The position numbers were made by a program, and so were the translations under genes. The notes under the pieces were generated by a model. That model was not told where the DNA came from. It worked only from the letters and a program-made list of their open reading frames with translations, and did not search any database. Below, in pieces: positions 1 through 6,117 of a stretch of 11,981 nucleotides of DNA. Source of the stretch: an uncultured Christensenellaceae bacterium (GTDB lineage: Bacteria; Bacillota; Clostridia; Christensenellales; UBA3700); the NCBI GenBank assembly GCA_910588015.1, contig CAJUOK010000035.1, positions 1 through 11,981 on the forward strand, written 5' to 3'. The stretch's first letter is position 1. The number at the start of each line of letters is the position of its first letter.

Positions 1-67
1 TTTTATCAATTTTGATTTGAGGTTCGTCTATATCCATAAACATTTTAATAATTTGTGATAGTTTCAT
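1..67 (-). CDS. 5' end of an unrecognised protein gene (partial)
   Basis: An open frame of 22 codons begins with ATG at 67 and runs off the left edge of the window. The first residues read MKLSQIIKMF and the fragment is rich in Lys, Ile and Asp. A strong GGAGGT ribosome binding site lies seven bases upstream (75-80) and a good promoter lies further up (139-167), so this is very likely a real gene start. It is separated from rpe by a terminator, so it belongs to a different transcription unit. In many Firmicutes a thiamine pyrophosphokinase gene follows rpe, but nothing in these residues shows that. I do not recognise the product. Confidence 0.7.
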   Translation of the reverse strand, partial: MKLSQIIKMFMDIDEPQIKIDK

Positions 68-138
68 AAAATACACCTCCATAACAATTGTAATATAATA
101 AATTAATACAAAACTATAACTCACTTTTTTGTTATAAA

Positions 139-167
139 ATTATAAAATACATAAAATAATATAGCAA
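139..167 (-). promoter_or_regulatory. Sigma-70-type promoter of the leftmost partial gene
   Basis: On the minus strand a -35 box TTGCTA (162-167) and a perfect -10 box TATAAT (139-144) are separated by 17 bases. This predicts transcription starting near 132 and a leader of about 65 bases before the ATG at 67. It lies after the terminator of the large operon, which supports independent transcription. Called from sequence match only. Confidence 0.6.
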
Positions 168-190
168 CTCATCTTCCAGTTTTGTAATTA

Positions 191-236
191 AAATATAAAA
201 AATACCGTGAAATACAAATTAATCTATATTTCACGG
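191..236 (-). terminator. Rho-independent terminator closing the operon after rpe
   Basis: A perfect 10-bp stem pairs 205-214 with 227-236 (CCGTGAAATA with TATTTCACGG) around a 12-base loop. In the minus direction it is followed at once by a T-rich run (complement of 191-204). The plus-strand side after 236 is not T-rich, so the terminator works for minus-strand transcripts. It lies 28 bases after the rpe stop codon and ends the twelve-gene cluster. Confidence 0.85.
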
Positions 237-264
237 CATAAAATTCAAAAATCAATATAATATT

Positions 265-912
265 TTATTGTGCTTTCTTCAAAGCATTAATCGCGTCTTT
301 CGGCGACGTCGCGCCGAATATAAAACTTCCGCTGACAGCGATATTAAGTCCTCTTTGCTGCATTTCTGCAATATTATCTACGCTTACTCCGCCGTCAAAC
401 TCAATTTCAACGGCTCTGTCGCCTATCAATTCTTTTAATTCGCTGATTTTCTCCATTGTTTCGGGAATAAATTTCTGCGCCGAAAAACCGGGATAAACGC
501 CCATAAGCATAACAAGGTCTACCATATCCATATATTTGCCTATACTGCTCACCTCTATATTGGGATTGAGTACCAAGCCGACTTTTTTTCCGTGCCTGTG
601 CACAGTGTCAATAATGGCTTCTACGCTTTCGCTTGCTTCTGCGTGAAAGGTTATAATATCCGCACCAGCTTCCAAAAACTTATCTATATACCTCTCGGGT
701 TTAGTTATCATCAAATGCACGTCCAACGGCAATTCAGTGTGCTTTCTAATAGCCTTTATCATAGGCGGTCCAAATGTGAAATTGGGACAAAACATACCGT
801 CCATTACGTCGCAATGCACCCAATCGGCGCCCCATTCCTCAAGTTTTGACACCGCCGCGCCCATATTGGCAAAGTCTGCCGATAATATTGACGGTGAAAT
901 CTTAACGCTCAT
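265..912 (-). CDS. rpe: Ribulose-phosphate 3-epimerase
   Basis: This 215-residue TIM-barrel enzyme interconverts ribulose 5-phosphate and xylulose 5-phosphate in the cytosolic pentose phosphate pathway. The protein opens with SPSILSADF. The metal ligands and catalytic acids are visible: H33 and D35 in HCDVMDG, H66 in HLM, and D173 in EFDGG. The phosphate-binding end has SGSFIFG (194-200). The start is the ATG at 912, eight bases after AAAGGAG; a frame extension to 966 runs into the promoter and adds 18 residues not found in the family. The usual active-site loop MSVNPGFGGQ is here MGVYPGFSAQ (137-146), a modest departure that could reflect lineage drift or a related sugar-phosphate substrate such as allulose 6-phosphate. 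It is the last gene before the terminator, as in other Firmicutes, and has its own promoter. Confidence 0.95.
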   Translation of the reverse strand: MSVKISPSILSADFANMGAAVSKLEEWGADWVHCDVMDGMFCPNFTFGPPMIKAIRKHTELPLDVHLMITKPERYIDKFLEAGADIITFHAEASESVEAIIDTVHRHGKKVGLVLNPNIEVSSIGKYMDMVDLVMLMGVYPGFSAQKFIPETMEKISELKELIGDRAVEIEFDGGVSVDNIAEMQQRGLNIAVSGSFIFGATSPKDAINALKKAQ

Positions 913-944
913 TATTTTATCTCCTTTAATAGTGATTTTTGTTG

Positions 945-983
945 ATATAGGTCGATTATAATACAAATTGAACGGTGTTCAAT
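945..983 (-). repeat. 39-bp promoter element, copy A (upstream of rpe)
   Basis: Copy A of a two-copy element. The first 16 plus-strand bases (945-960, ATATAGGTCGATTATA) are identical to 1911-1926, and the last seven (977-983) are identical to 1943-1949, with identical spacing. The conserved parts are the -10 box with the bases just downstream, the -35 box, and the TGAAC half-site between them. Confidence 0.8.
955..982 (-). promoter_or_regulatory. Promoter of rpe with an overlapping dyad
   Basis: The minus strand shows -35 TTGAAC (977-982), a 16-base spacer and -10 TATAAT (955-960). An 8-3-8 inverted repeat (966-973 with 977-984, core TTGAAC-ACC-GTTCAA) covers the -35 box and part of the spacer, the layout of a repressor site. 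The stretch at 945-983 matches the rsgA promoter at 1911-1949 at 32 of 39 positions. The predicted transcript starts near 948, about 36 bases before the rpe ATG. Confidence 0.65.
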
Positions 984-988
984 TGTGT

Positions 989-1870
989 TTAATCATATCT
1001 TTTTATCCATTTTTTCTCTACGTATTCAAATAGTTTGGCATATCTGTCATATCTGCTCTGCGCAATCTTGCCTTCCGACACGGCTTTTTTTACGCCGCAA
1101 TCCTCTTCTTTATAGTGATTACAGCATCTGAATTTGCACTCTTGCGCATATTCGTCAAAGTCAGTATAATATGTCGACAGCCTAGAAGGGTCGAAAAGCG
1201 GTATTTCCAGTCTGTTAAAACCGCAGGTATCTGCAATTTGCGTTCCGTCGTCCAACGTAATTATCTCGATATGCCTTGTCGTATTCTTACCTCGGTCGCC
1301 TTTTTTACTCAAATCGCCCGTTTTCATCTTATCTTCGCCCAAAATACAGTTGATAAGCGACGATTTGCCCACAGCCGACTGACCTGCCAGACATATAAAC
1401 TTGCCTTTAATTTTTTGTTTTAGCATATCTATACCTTGATATGTCTGCGTAGATATCACCAAAATGTCAGCTATTTCCTTATAATCGTCGGCAACTTCCT
1501 GCGCAACAACGTCTGCGCCCTCCATATCCGCCTTGTTTATACAAATAATCGGCTGAATACCGTTCTCCGTCGCGCCTATTATCAACTTGTCCACAAGCAT
1601 CATATCGGGTTTTGGCAAAGGAGCAAGCACAATTACAATTCCGTCCATATTACTGACGTACGGGCGCACGAGTTGAGTGCGTCTTTCTCTTACGTTTTCT
1701 ATCACGCCTTCTTTGTCGACGACAACGTCGACCACGTCGCCGATAAACAACTCGCCGTTTTGCTTGAGCTTTCCGCGGGGAAAACACTTGACTTTGTCGC
1801 CGTTGTCCAAAGCGACGGTATAAACTCCGCCGATACCCTTGATTATCTGTCCGCTTGTCTTGACTTTGAT
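989..1870 (-). CDS. rsgA: Ribosome small subunit-dependent GTPase RsgA, probable non-ATG start
   Basis: RsgA is a circularly permuted GTPase that binds the 30S subunit and helps late 16S rRNA maturation. Counting from an AUC start at 1870 (293 residues), an OB-fold covers about residues 5-65. Then come G4 NKAD (about 112-115), the P-loop GQSAVGKSS (about 163-171), TTRH, and G3 DTCG (about 204-207, usually DTPG). The C-terminal zinc ligands are C235, C240, H242 and C248. The first ATG/GTG/TTG codon in frame is TTG at 1810, but the family-typical GQIIKGIGGVYTV lies upstream of it and directly after GGAGG at 1876-1880. An in-frame TAG lies further upstream. No ATG, GTG or TTG lies between, so AUC (five bases after GGAGG) or AUU at 1873 (two bases after) is the likely start. 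A conservative call would end at 1810. It has its own promoter. Confidence 0.92.
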   Translation of the reverse strand: MKVKTSGQIIKGIGGVYTVALDNGDKVKCFPRGKLKQNGELFIGDVVDVVVDKEGVIENVRERRTQLVRPYVSNMDGIVIVLAPLPKPDMMLVDKLIIGATENGIQPIICINKADMEGADVVAQEVADDYKEIADILVISTQTYQGIDMLKQKIKGKFICLAGQSAVGKSSLINCILGEDKMKTGDLSKKGDRGKNTTRHIEIITLDDGTQIADTCGFNRLEIPLFDPSRLSTYYTDFDEYAQECKFRCCNHYKEEDCGVKKAVSEGKIAQSRYDRYAKLFEYVEKKWIKRYD

Positions 1871-1875
1871 AATTG

Positions 1876-1880
1876 CCTCC
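1876..1880 (-). promoter_or_regulatory. Ribosome binding site that decides the rsgA start
   Basis: GGAGG on the minus strand. It is five bases from the in-frame ATC at 1870 and two bases from ATT at 1873. It is 65 bases from the TTG at 1810, so it cannot serve that codon. Its position together with the conserved residues that follow it argues for a near-cognate start codon. Confidence 0.65.
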
Positions 1881-1883
1881 GTT

Positions 1884-1919
1884 TGACCTATATTTTGCTA
1901 ATTTTACGTAATATAGGTC
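1884..1919 (-). promoter_or_regulatory. Inverted repeat in the rsgA leader
   Basis: GACCTATAT (plus strand 1884-1892) and ATATAGGTC (1911-1919) are perfect inverted copies around 18 bases. In RNA reading through from the NUDIX gene this would form a 9-bp hairpin ending three bases before the rsgA GGAGG. The distal arm is part of the duplicated promoter element, so RNA started at the local promoter (near 1914) would carry only part of it. There is no T-run, so it is not a terminator. A role in setting rsgA translation is inference. Confidence 0.5.
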
Positions 1920-1949
1920 GATTATATTATATTCTGAACATTGTTCAAT
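1911..1949 (-). repeat. 39-bp promoter element, copy B (upstream of rsgA)
   Basis: Copy B of the element also found at 945-983, with 32 of 39 positions identical. It overlaps the last nine sense codons and the stop codon of the NUDIX gene, so the same bases serve as coding sequence and promoter. Confidence 0.8.
1921..1948 (-). promoter_or_regulatory. Promoter of rsgA with an overlapping dyad
   Basis: -35 TTGAAC (1943-1948), a 16-base spacer and -10 TATAAT (1921-1926) on the minus strand. TGAACA-A-TGTTCA (1935-1947) is a perfect 6-1-6 dyad that overlaps the -35 box. The NUDIX stop codon TAA lies within the -10 box. Box sequences and spacing are the same as at the rpe promoter, suggesting that rsgA and rpe share a regulator. 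Confidence 0.65.
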
Positions 1950-2428
1950 ATTTCATTTGCCGCCAGATATTCTCTGTAATTCATTCCGTAAAGCTCGCTT
2001 TCTTTGTCATCTAAAGAATCCAATATCCGTTTTAAATCATTATATACGATTCTTACATCTTGATAAAAACTCTTGATTGCAAGCTGTTTTTCGCCCTGTG
2101 TGGGAGAGCTTTGGCAACTACCCTCGACCTTGCACAAAATATAACTACTGTTGAACAAAACATCTTTATAAAACTCCTTTATTACAAAAAGTTGTTTTAT
2201 AGGCTTAACTATCAGCCCGCACTCTTCACGGCATTCTCTTACGACGCATTCCTCTTTGCTTTCGCCGATTTCTACGCCTCCGCCCGGCAACATTATTATA
2301 GGTTGAGCCTTGGCATATTCTACAAATATCCTTCCGCTGTCGACGATAACGGCGCGCGCCGCGTTTCGCACTCGGTTATAAACCTTATCTTTTGAATAAT
2401 TATCGTCGTAAATTTCAATTATTTTCAT
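1922..2428 (-). CDS. NUDIX hydrolase of unknown substrate
   Basis: A 168-residue protein with a complete Nudix box at residues 50-72: G50, E56, R64-E65, E68-E69 and G71 follow the G-x5-E-x7-REUxEExGU pattern. Such enzymes cleave a nucleoside diphosphate linked to another group using a divalent metal. The substrate cannot be read from the sequence. Residues after about 105 are charged and probably form a helical tail. The start is taken as ATG at 2428; GTG at 2431 is possible because AAAGG lies six bases from it. It overlaps the rlmN 3' end by 14 bases, so translation is likely coupled. In many Firmicutes prpC and prkC (Ser/Thr phosphatase and kinase) stand here between rlmN and rsgA, and neither is present. 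The end of the gene doubles as the rsgA promoter. Confidence 0.88.
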   Translation of the reverse strand: MKIIEIYDDNYSKDKVYNRVRNAARAVIVDSGRIFVEYAKAQPIIMLPGGGVEIGESKEECVVRECREECGLIVKPIKQLFVIKEFYKDVLFNSSYILCKVEGSCQSSPTQGEKQLAIKSFYQDVRIVYNDLKRILDSLDDKESELYGMNYREYLAANEILNNVQNII

Positions 2429-3464
2429 CACTTATAACCTTTCGTCTTAACTGTCCGCAAGCTCCGTCTATATCGCCGCCCATACTTCTGCGTACAGTTA
2501 CGCTGACTCCGTTTTTCTCGAGTATGGACATAAAGCGGTAGATATTCTTTTTACTGCTTCCGCTCAAGCCTCTTTCCTTGACGTAATTCAACGGTATTAA
2601 ATTGATATGACACGCAAGCCCCTTTACCTTTTCGGCAAGCTGTATAGCGCACGACTCTCCGTCGTTTTTGCCGTTTATCATAGAATATTCGAATATTATA
2701 CGTCTGCCCGTCTTTTGGAAATAATACTTGACCGCGCCGATTATATCGTCTATTGAGTATTTTTTTGCTATCGGCATAATTTCTTGACGCATTACATCGT
2801 TGGGCGCGTGCAAAGATATTGTCATAGTGGGAGTATATCCGTCGTCGGCGAGCTGCCTGATTTTGTCGCAAAGTCCGCAAGTAGACAGCGACACGTTACG
2901 TCTTGAGATATTAAGCCCATTTTCGTCGCTTGCGAGCGATAAAAATTTGCACACGTTGCCGTAATTATCAAGAGGCTCGCCGCTGCCCATAAGTACGATA
3001 TTAGTTACGCCGCGCTGCGACTCGGTTGAGTTGAGAGCGTTGACGGCAATTACCTGTCCCAATATCTCGCCCGCCGTCAAATTGCGTATCAGTCCGTCGA
3101 GTCCCGACGCGCAAAAAGCGCAGTTCATTCTGCATCCGACCTGCGTCGACACGCAAAGAGTGTTGCCGTATTTATACCTCATAAGCACGCCTTCGATTAC
3201 GTTGCCGTCGCGCAACTTATAAAGATATTTGACTGTGTCGTCGATTTTGGATTTATATTCTCCGTATATCCGCACACCGACTGCGTCGTAATTTTCCGAC
3301 AGTTTGTCGATAAAATTTGGGGATATATTGCTCATTTGCGCAAAGTCAACGCCTTTGAAAAGCCATTTATAAAGTTGTTTTGCTCTGAACTTCTGCTCTC
3401 CAAGTTCGCATACGAGGGTTTCGAGTTCTTGCAAATTCATATCTGTCAAAAGCATTTTATTCAT
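2415..3464 (-). CDS. rlmN: Dual-specificity RNA methyltransferase RlmN (23S rRNA A2503 / tRNA A37)
   Basis: A radical SAM enzyme of 349 residues that puts a methyl group on C2 of A2503 in 23S rRNA and of A37 in some tRNAs. The iron-sulfur cluster ligands are C111, C115 and C118 in CRMNCAFC. The two catalytic cysteines match the Escherichia coli enzyme: C104, seven residues before the cluster motif, and C336 in DGACGQL near the C-terminus. GSGEPLDNY is the SAM-binding GEP motif and SLHAPND is also typical. The length is normal. The ATG at 3464 has AGAGG seven bases upstream and overlaps the rsmB stop by eight bases. The 3' end overlaps the NUDIX gene. The C-terminal C336 and the absence of long changes argue for RlmN and not Cfr. 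Confidence 0.96.
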   Translation of the reverse strand: MNKMLLTDMNLQELETLVCELGEQKFRAKQLYKWLFKGVDFAQMSNISPNFIDKLSENYDAVGVRIYGEYKSKIDDTVKYLYKLRDGNVIEGVLMRYKYGNTLCVSTQVGCRMNCAFCASGLDGLIRNLTAGEILGQVIAVNALNSTESQRGVTNIVLMGSGEPLDNYGNVCKFLSLASDENGLNISRRNVSLSTCGLCDKIRQLADDGYTPTMTISLHAPNDVMRQEIMPIAKKYSIDDIIGAVKYYFQKTGRRIIFEYSMINGKNDGESCAIQLAEKVKGLACHINLIPLNYVKERGLSGSSKKNIYRFMSILEKNGVSVTVRRSMGGDIDGACGQLRRKVISDENN

Positions 3465-4692
3465 TGATTTTCCTCTCCAAGACAGCTATAAAAAATCCGT
3501 CGCACCCATTACCGTCGGGCAAATACTGCTTGCTAGACACAACTTGCCATTCTTGATTTTGCTTGACGAACTTGCCTACGACGTTGTAATTTTCTTCTCT
3601 CAAAGTCGTGCAAGTGGAATATACTATTCTGCGCTTGGTATATTTGCTTGCGTTTTGGAGTATTTTGTATTGCACCTGCGACAGCTCAAGGCATTTTTCC
3701 ATACTTGCGTTGAGATAAATATCAGCTTTTTTGCCCACAACTCCAAGCCCCGAACACGGCACGTCGCACAACGTCCTGTCGAATTTTCCCACAAAATCTT
3801 CATTTATTTCAGTTCCGTCGCAATCAACCGCGTTTATTTTGTCAACGCCCATTCTGGCAATATAGCTTTTTATCAGTTCCAATCTGTGCTCGTGTATATC
3901 GCAAGCGGTTATATTTACGTCGGCAAGCTGACTCATATAGACGGATTTACCGCCCGGCGCGCTGCACATATCCAATATATTCTCGCCGTCCTTAACGTCC
4001 ATTGCTTGCGCCGCAAGCATAGAAGTCATTGATTGAAAAGTTATCTTGCCGCTTGCGTTAAGCGATTTTATAAAAGCCGAATTGTTTACGAAAAGTCCGC
4101 CGACTCCGCTCTCGGTATAGTCGATTTTCTCGCCGTCAAGACAGTCTTTCAATTGACTCAACGACCACTTTTTTAAATTCGGTCTTATATGTTCTTTTGT
4201 AAATTCGCCGACGCTCAAAAATTCTTTGGTTTTGTCATAACCGTATTGCTTGCAATATGCCTTGACTAGCCACAGCGGAGTCGAAGTCTCTACGCTCAAT
4301 TTTTCTCTTGGCTCGGCGGGCATTTGAATTTTGGCAACGTCAAAATTCTTCAGCGTGGAATTGACAAACCCTTTGAGCTGTCTTTTGCCGTATTTTTCGC
4401 ATATTGCGACAAGATTGTCGACTGCCGCGTATCTCGGTATCGAATCTATGTATTTGAGTGTGTACATACCCAATTTGAGCAATACCGCAACTGTTTTTGA
4501 CGGTCTTTTGGCTGTCATTTTGCCAATATAGTATTCCAGCTCGACGTCTTTTTGCAATACGCCGTATACCAAACGCGTTACAATAGCCCTATTGCTCGCG
4601 CCCAATACTCTCTTGTTGAGCTCGAGATTGCAATACGCTCCCTCTTTATATACCGCCAACAATACTTCGTATGCCGTCAACAAATCGTTCAT
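3457..4692 (-). CDS. rsmB: 16S rRNA cytosine-967 C5-methyltransferase RsmB
   Basis: A 411-residue enzyme that methylates C967 of 16S rRNA in the cytosol. Residues 1 to about 130 form a NusB-like helical RNA-binding domain. The SAM-dependent methyltransferase follows, with motif I DMCSAPGGKS (241-250), motif IV DVPCSG with C313, and motif VI YSTCT with C361, the expected nucleophile. The segment after motif IV, usually close to RRNPDIKW, reads KKADIYLN here. The start at 4692 is set by the ATGA overlap with the fmt stop and by the protein beginning at the NusB-like fold. The frame could open 38 codons earlier, but that part lies inside fmt and is not family sequence. No strong ribosome binding site is seen, so translation probably depends on coupling to fmt. 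Confidence 0.94.
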   Translation of the reverse strand: MNDLLTAYEVLLAVYKEGAYCNLELNKRVLGASNRAIVTRLVYGVLQKDVELEYYIGKMTAKRPSKTVAVLLKLGMYTLKYIDSIPRYAAVDNLVAICEKYGKRQLKGFVNSTLKNFDVAKIQMPAEPREKLSVETSTPLWLVKAYCKQYGYDKTKEFLSVGEFTKEHIRPNLKKWSLSQLKDCLDGEKIDYTESGVGGLFVNNSAFIKSLNASGKITFQSMTSMLAAQAMDVKDGENILDMCSAPGGKSVYMSQLADVNITACDIHEHRLELIKSYIARMGVDKINAVDCDGTEINEDFVGKFDRTLCDVPCSGLGVVGKKADIYLNASMEKCLELSQVQYKILQNASKYTKRRIVYSTCTTLREENYNVVGKFVKQNQEWQVVSSKQYLPDGNGCDGFFIAVLERKINE

Positions 4693-5618
4693 TTGCCCAA
4701 TATCATCCCGTCTTTTAATTTGCCGCCCGTCAAAAATGCCGAAATATCCATTGATTTCTTGCCTTCCAACTGCACTTGCAACAGACGCAAAGCCCCTTTG
4801 CCGCACTTGACTGTAGCAGTATTCTTGACAACTTTTACTCCGCCCACCGGCATATCCGACGGCATATCGTCAAGAATAACTTCGCTGTCGGAAATCTTGA
4901 AAAGCTTGCCATCAAGGTAGGTAAACGCCGACGGCCAAGGCGTAAAGCCTCGCATTTTGTTGAAAACGTCTGTCGACGAAGCGCTCCAATCAATTAATCC
5001 GTCTTCTTTTTTTATCATTGGATAGTGAGTAGCCTTGCTCTCGTCCTGCGGCGTAAATACTGCTTTTCCGCTCTCAACCAATCTCAACGCTTCGACGATT
5101 GCCTGTCCGCCAAGCTCCGCCAGTCTGTCGAATAGCATACCCGCGTTTTCTTTCGGCGATATTTCCAACTCTTTGACAAGCAAAATATCTCCGCTGTCAA
5201 CCGCAAGCGCGGTTTTCATAATTGTGACTCCCGTCGTCTTCTCGCCGTTGACAAGACACCACTGTATGGGACTGCTGCCTCTGTATTTGGGCAAAAGCGA
5301 CGCGTGTATGTTGAGCACGCCGTGCTTGGGCGCGTCGAGTATCTCTTGACTGATTATCTGCCCGAAAGCGCAAGTGACCATAACGTCGGGCGCAAGCGCC
5401 TTGATATCGTCGACTCCTTCGCGCCTTATGCTGTCGTATTGATAGACTTTGATATTGTTGTCTATCGCATATTGCTTGACAGGACAAAAGGAAATCTCGC
5501 CGCGATTTCGCCTTTTATCTGGTTGAGTGACGACTCCGACAACGTCGAATCCGTTGTTGAGTAGCGCGTCAAGCGCTTTGACTGCAAAATCGGGAGTACC
5601 CAAAAATAAAACTCGCAT
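4689..5618 (-). CDS. fmt: Methionyl-tRNA formyltransferase
   Basis: Fmt transfers a formyl group from 10-formyltetrahydrofolate to the methionine on initiator tRNA. The 309-residue protein has the normal length. The N-terminal formyltransferase fold starts with LFLGTPDFA. The catalytic residues N103 and H105 lie in LNIHASLLPKYRG and D141 in DSGDIL; these match N106, H108 and D144 of Escherichia coli. The C-terminal tRNA-binding domain begins near residue 205 and includes GFTPWPSAF. GGAGGT lies three bases before the ATG at 5618. A small hairpin (CAAAC 5627-5631 with GTTTG 5636-5640) touches this site but is short. fmt follows def after 32 bases and overlaps rsmB by four, so the add and remove steps of formyl-methionine are encoded together. 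Confidence 0.97.
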   Translation of the reverse strand: MRVLFLGTPDFAVKALDALLNNGFDVVGVVTQPDKRRNRGEISFCPVKQYAIDNNIKVYQYDSIRREGVDDIKALAPDVMVTCAFGQIISQEILDAPKHGVLNIHASLLPKYRGSSPIQWCLVNGEKTTGVTIMKTALAVDSGDILLVKELEISPKENAGMLFDRLAELGGQAIVEALRLVESGKAVFTPQDESKATHYPMIKKEDGLIDWSASSTDVFNKMRGFTPWPSAFTYLDGKLFKISDSEVILDDMPSDMPVGGVKVVKNTATVKCGKGALRLLQVQLEGKKSMDISAFLTGGKLKDGMILGK

Positions 5619-5650
5619 TTTACCTCCAAACTTGTGTTTGACTTGTCATA

Positions 5651-6109
5651 TCAGTCTTGCGCGACTTCTTTTTTAAAGGCTTTGTCATAATAAAGCACGC
5701 CGTCAAGATGGTCTATCTCGTGACAAAAAGCTCTGGCAATAAAATCTTCGGCTGTGACGCTCATTTCTTTGCCGTGCCTGTCTTGATAATCAACGGTGAC
5801 CTTGTAAGGTCTTTTGACGTTGCAATTCTTGCCCGGCACGCTCAAACAAGCTTCGGGTCCTATCTGCGAACCTTTGGTTTTGACGATGACGGGATTGATT
5901 AACTCTATGTAAAAGTCGTCGACCTGCACCACGGCTATGCGTCGCAAAATGCCCACTTGCGGCGCAGCCAATCCCACGCCGTCGGCGTGAATCATTGTTT
6001 CGCGCATATCGTCAAGCAATTTGCCGAGTTTTTCGTCAAATATTTCGACAGGACGACATTTCTTTCTCAACGTTTCGCTTGGGTCGGTAACTATATCTCT
6101 CAATGCCAT
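5651..6109 (-). CDS. def: Peptide deformylase
   Basis: Def removes the formyl group from the N-terminal methionine of new proteins. The 152-residue protein has all three family motifs: GVGLAAPQ (44-51), EACLS (86-90) and HEIDH (130-134). The metal ligands are C88, H130 and H134, and E131 is the catalytic acid. Motif 2 is normally EGCLS, so a glycine is replaced by alanine at position 87; the ligands are kept and the enzyme is probably active. The short length and lack of insertions fit a type 1 enzyme. AGGAG lies five bases before the ATG and overlaps the priA stop codon; the gap between the genes is eight bases. Confidence 0.96.
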   Translation of the reverse strand: MALRDIVTDPSETLRKKCRPVEIFDEKLGKLLDDMRETMIHADGVGLAAPQVGILRRIAVVQVDDFYIELINPVIVKTKGSQIGPEACLSVPGKNCNVKRPYKVTVDYQDRHGKEMSVTAEDFIARAFCHEIDHLDGVLYYDKAFKKEVAQD

Positions 6110-6117
6110 ATTTACTC

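Noticed and set aside
966..984. AATTGAAC/GTTCAATT hairpin as a terminator between rsgA and rpe
   Set aside because: The stem is AT-rich and no T-run follows in the minus direction; it overlaps a -35 box and fits an operator better.
1935..1947. GAAC...GTTC dyads as LexA (SOS) boxes
   Set aside because: The Gram-positive LexA box has four bases between GAAC and GTTC; both sites here have three, and rsgA and rpe are not known SOS genes.
1436..2014. Plus-strand open frame of 192 codons
   Set aside because: It is antisense to rsgA and the NUDIX gene, crosses two promoters, has no ribosome binding site and no recognisable protein features.
4693..4806. Longer rsmB start at 4806
   Set aside because: The extra 38 residues lie inside fmt in another frame, are not like the family N-terminus, and the ATGA overlap at 4689-4692 gives a natural start.
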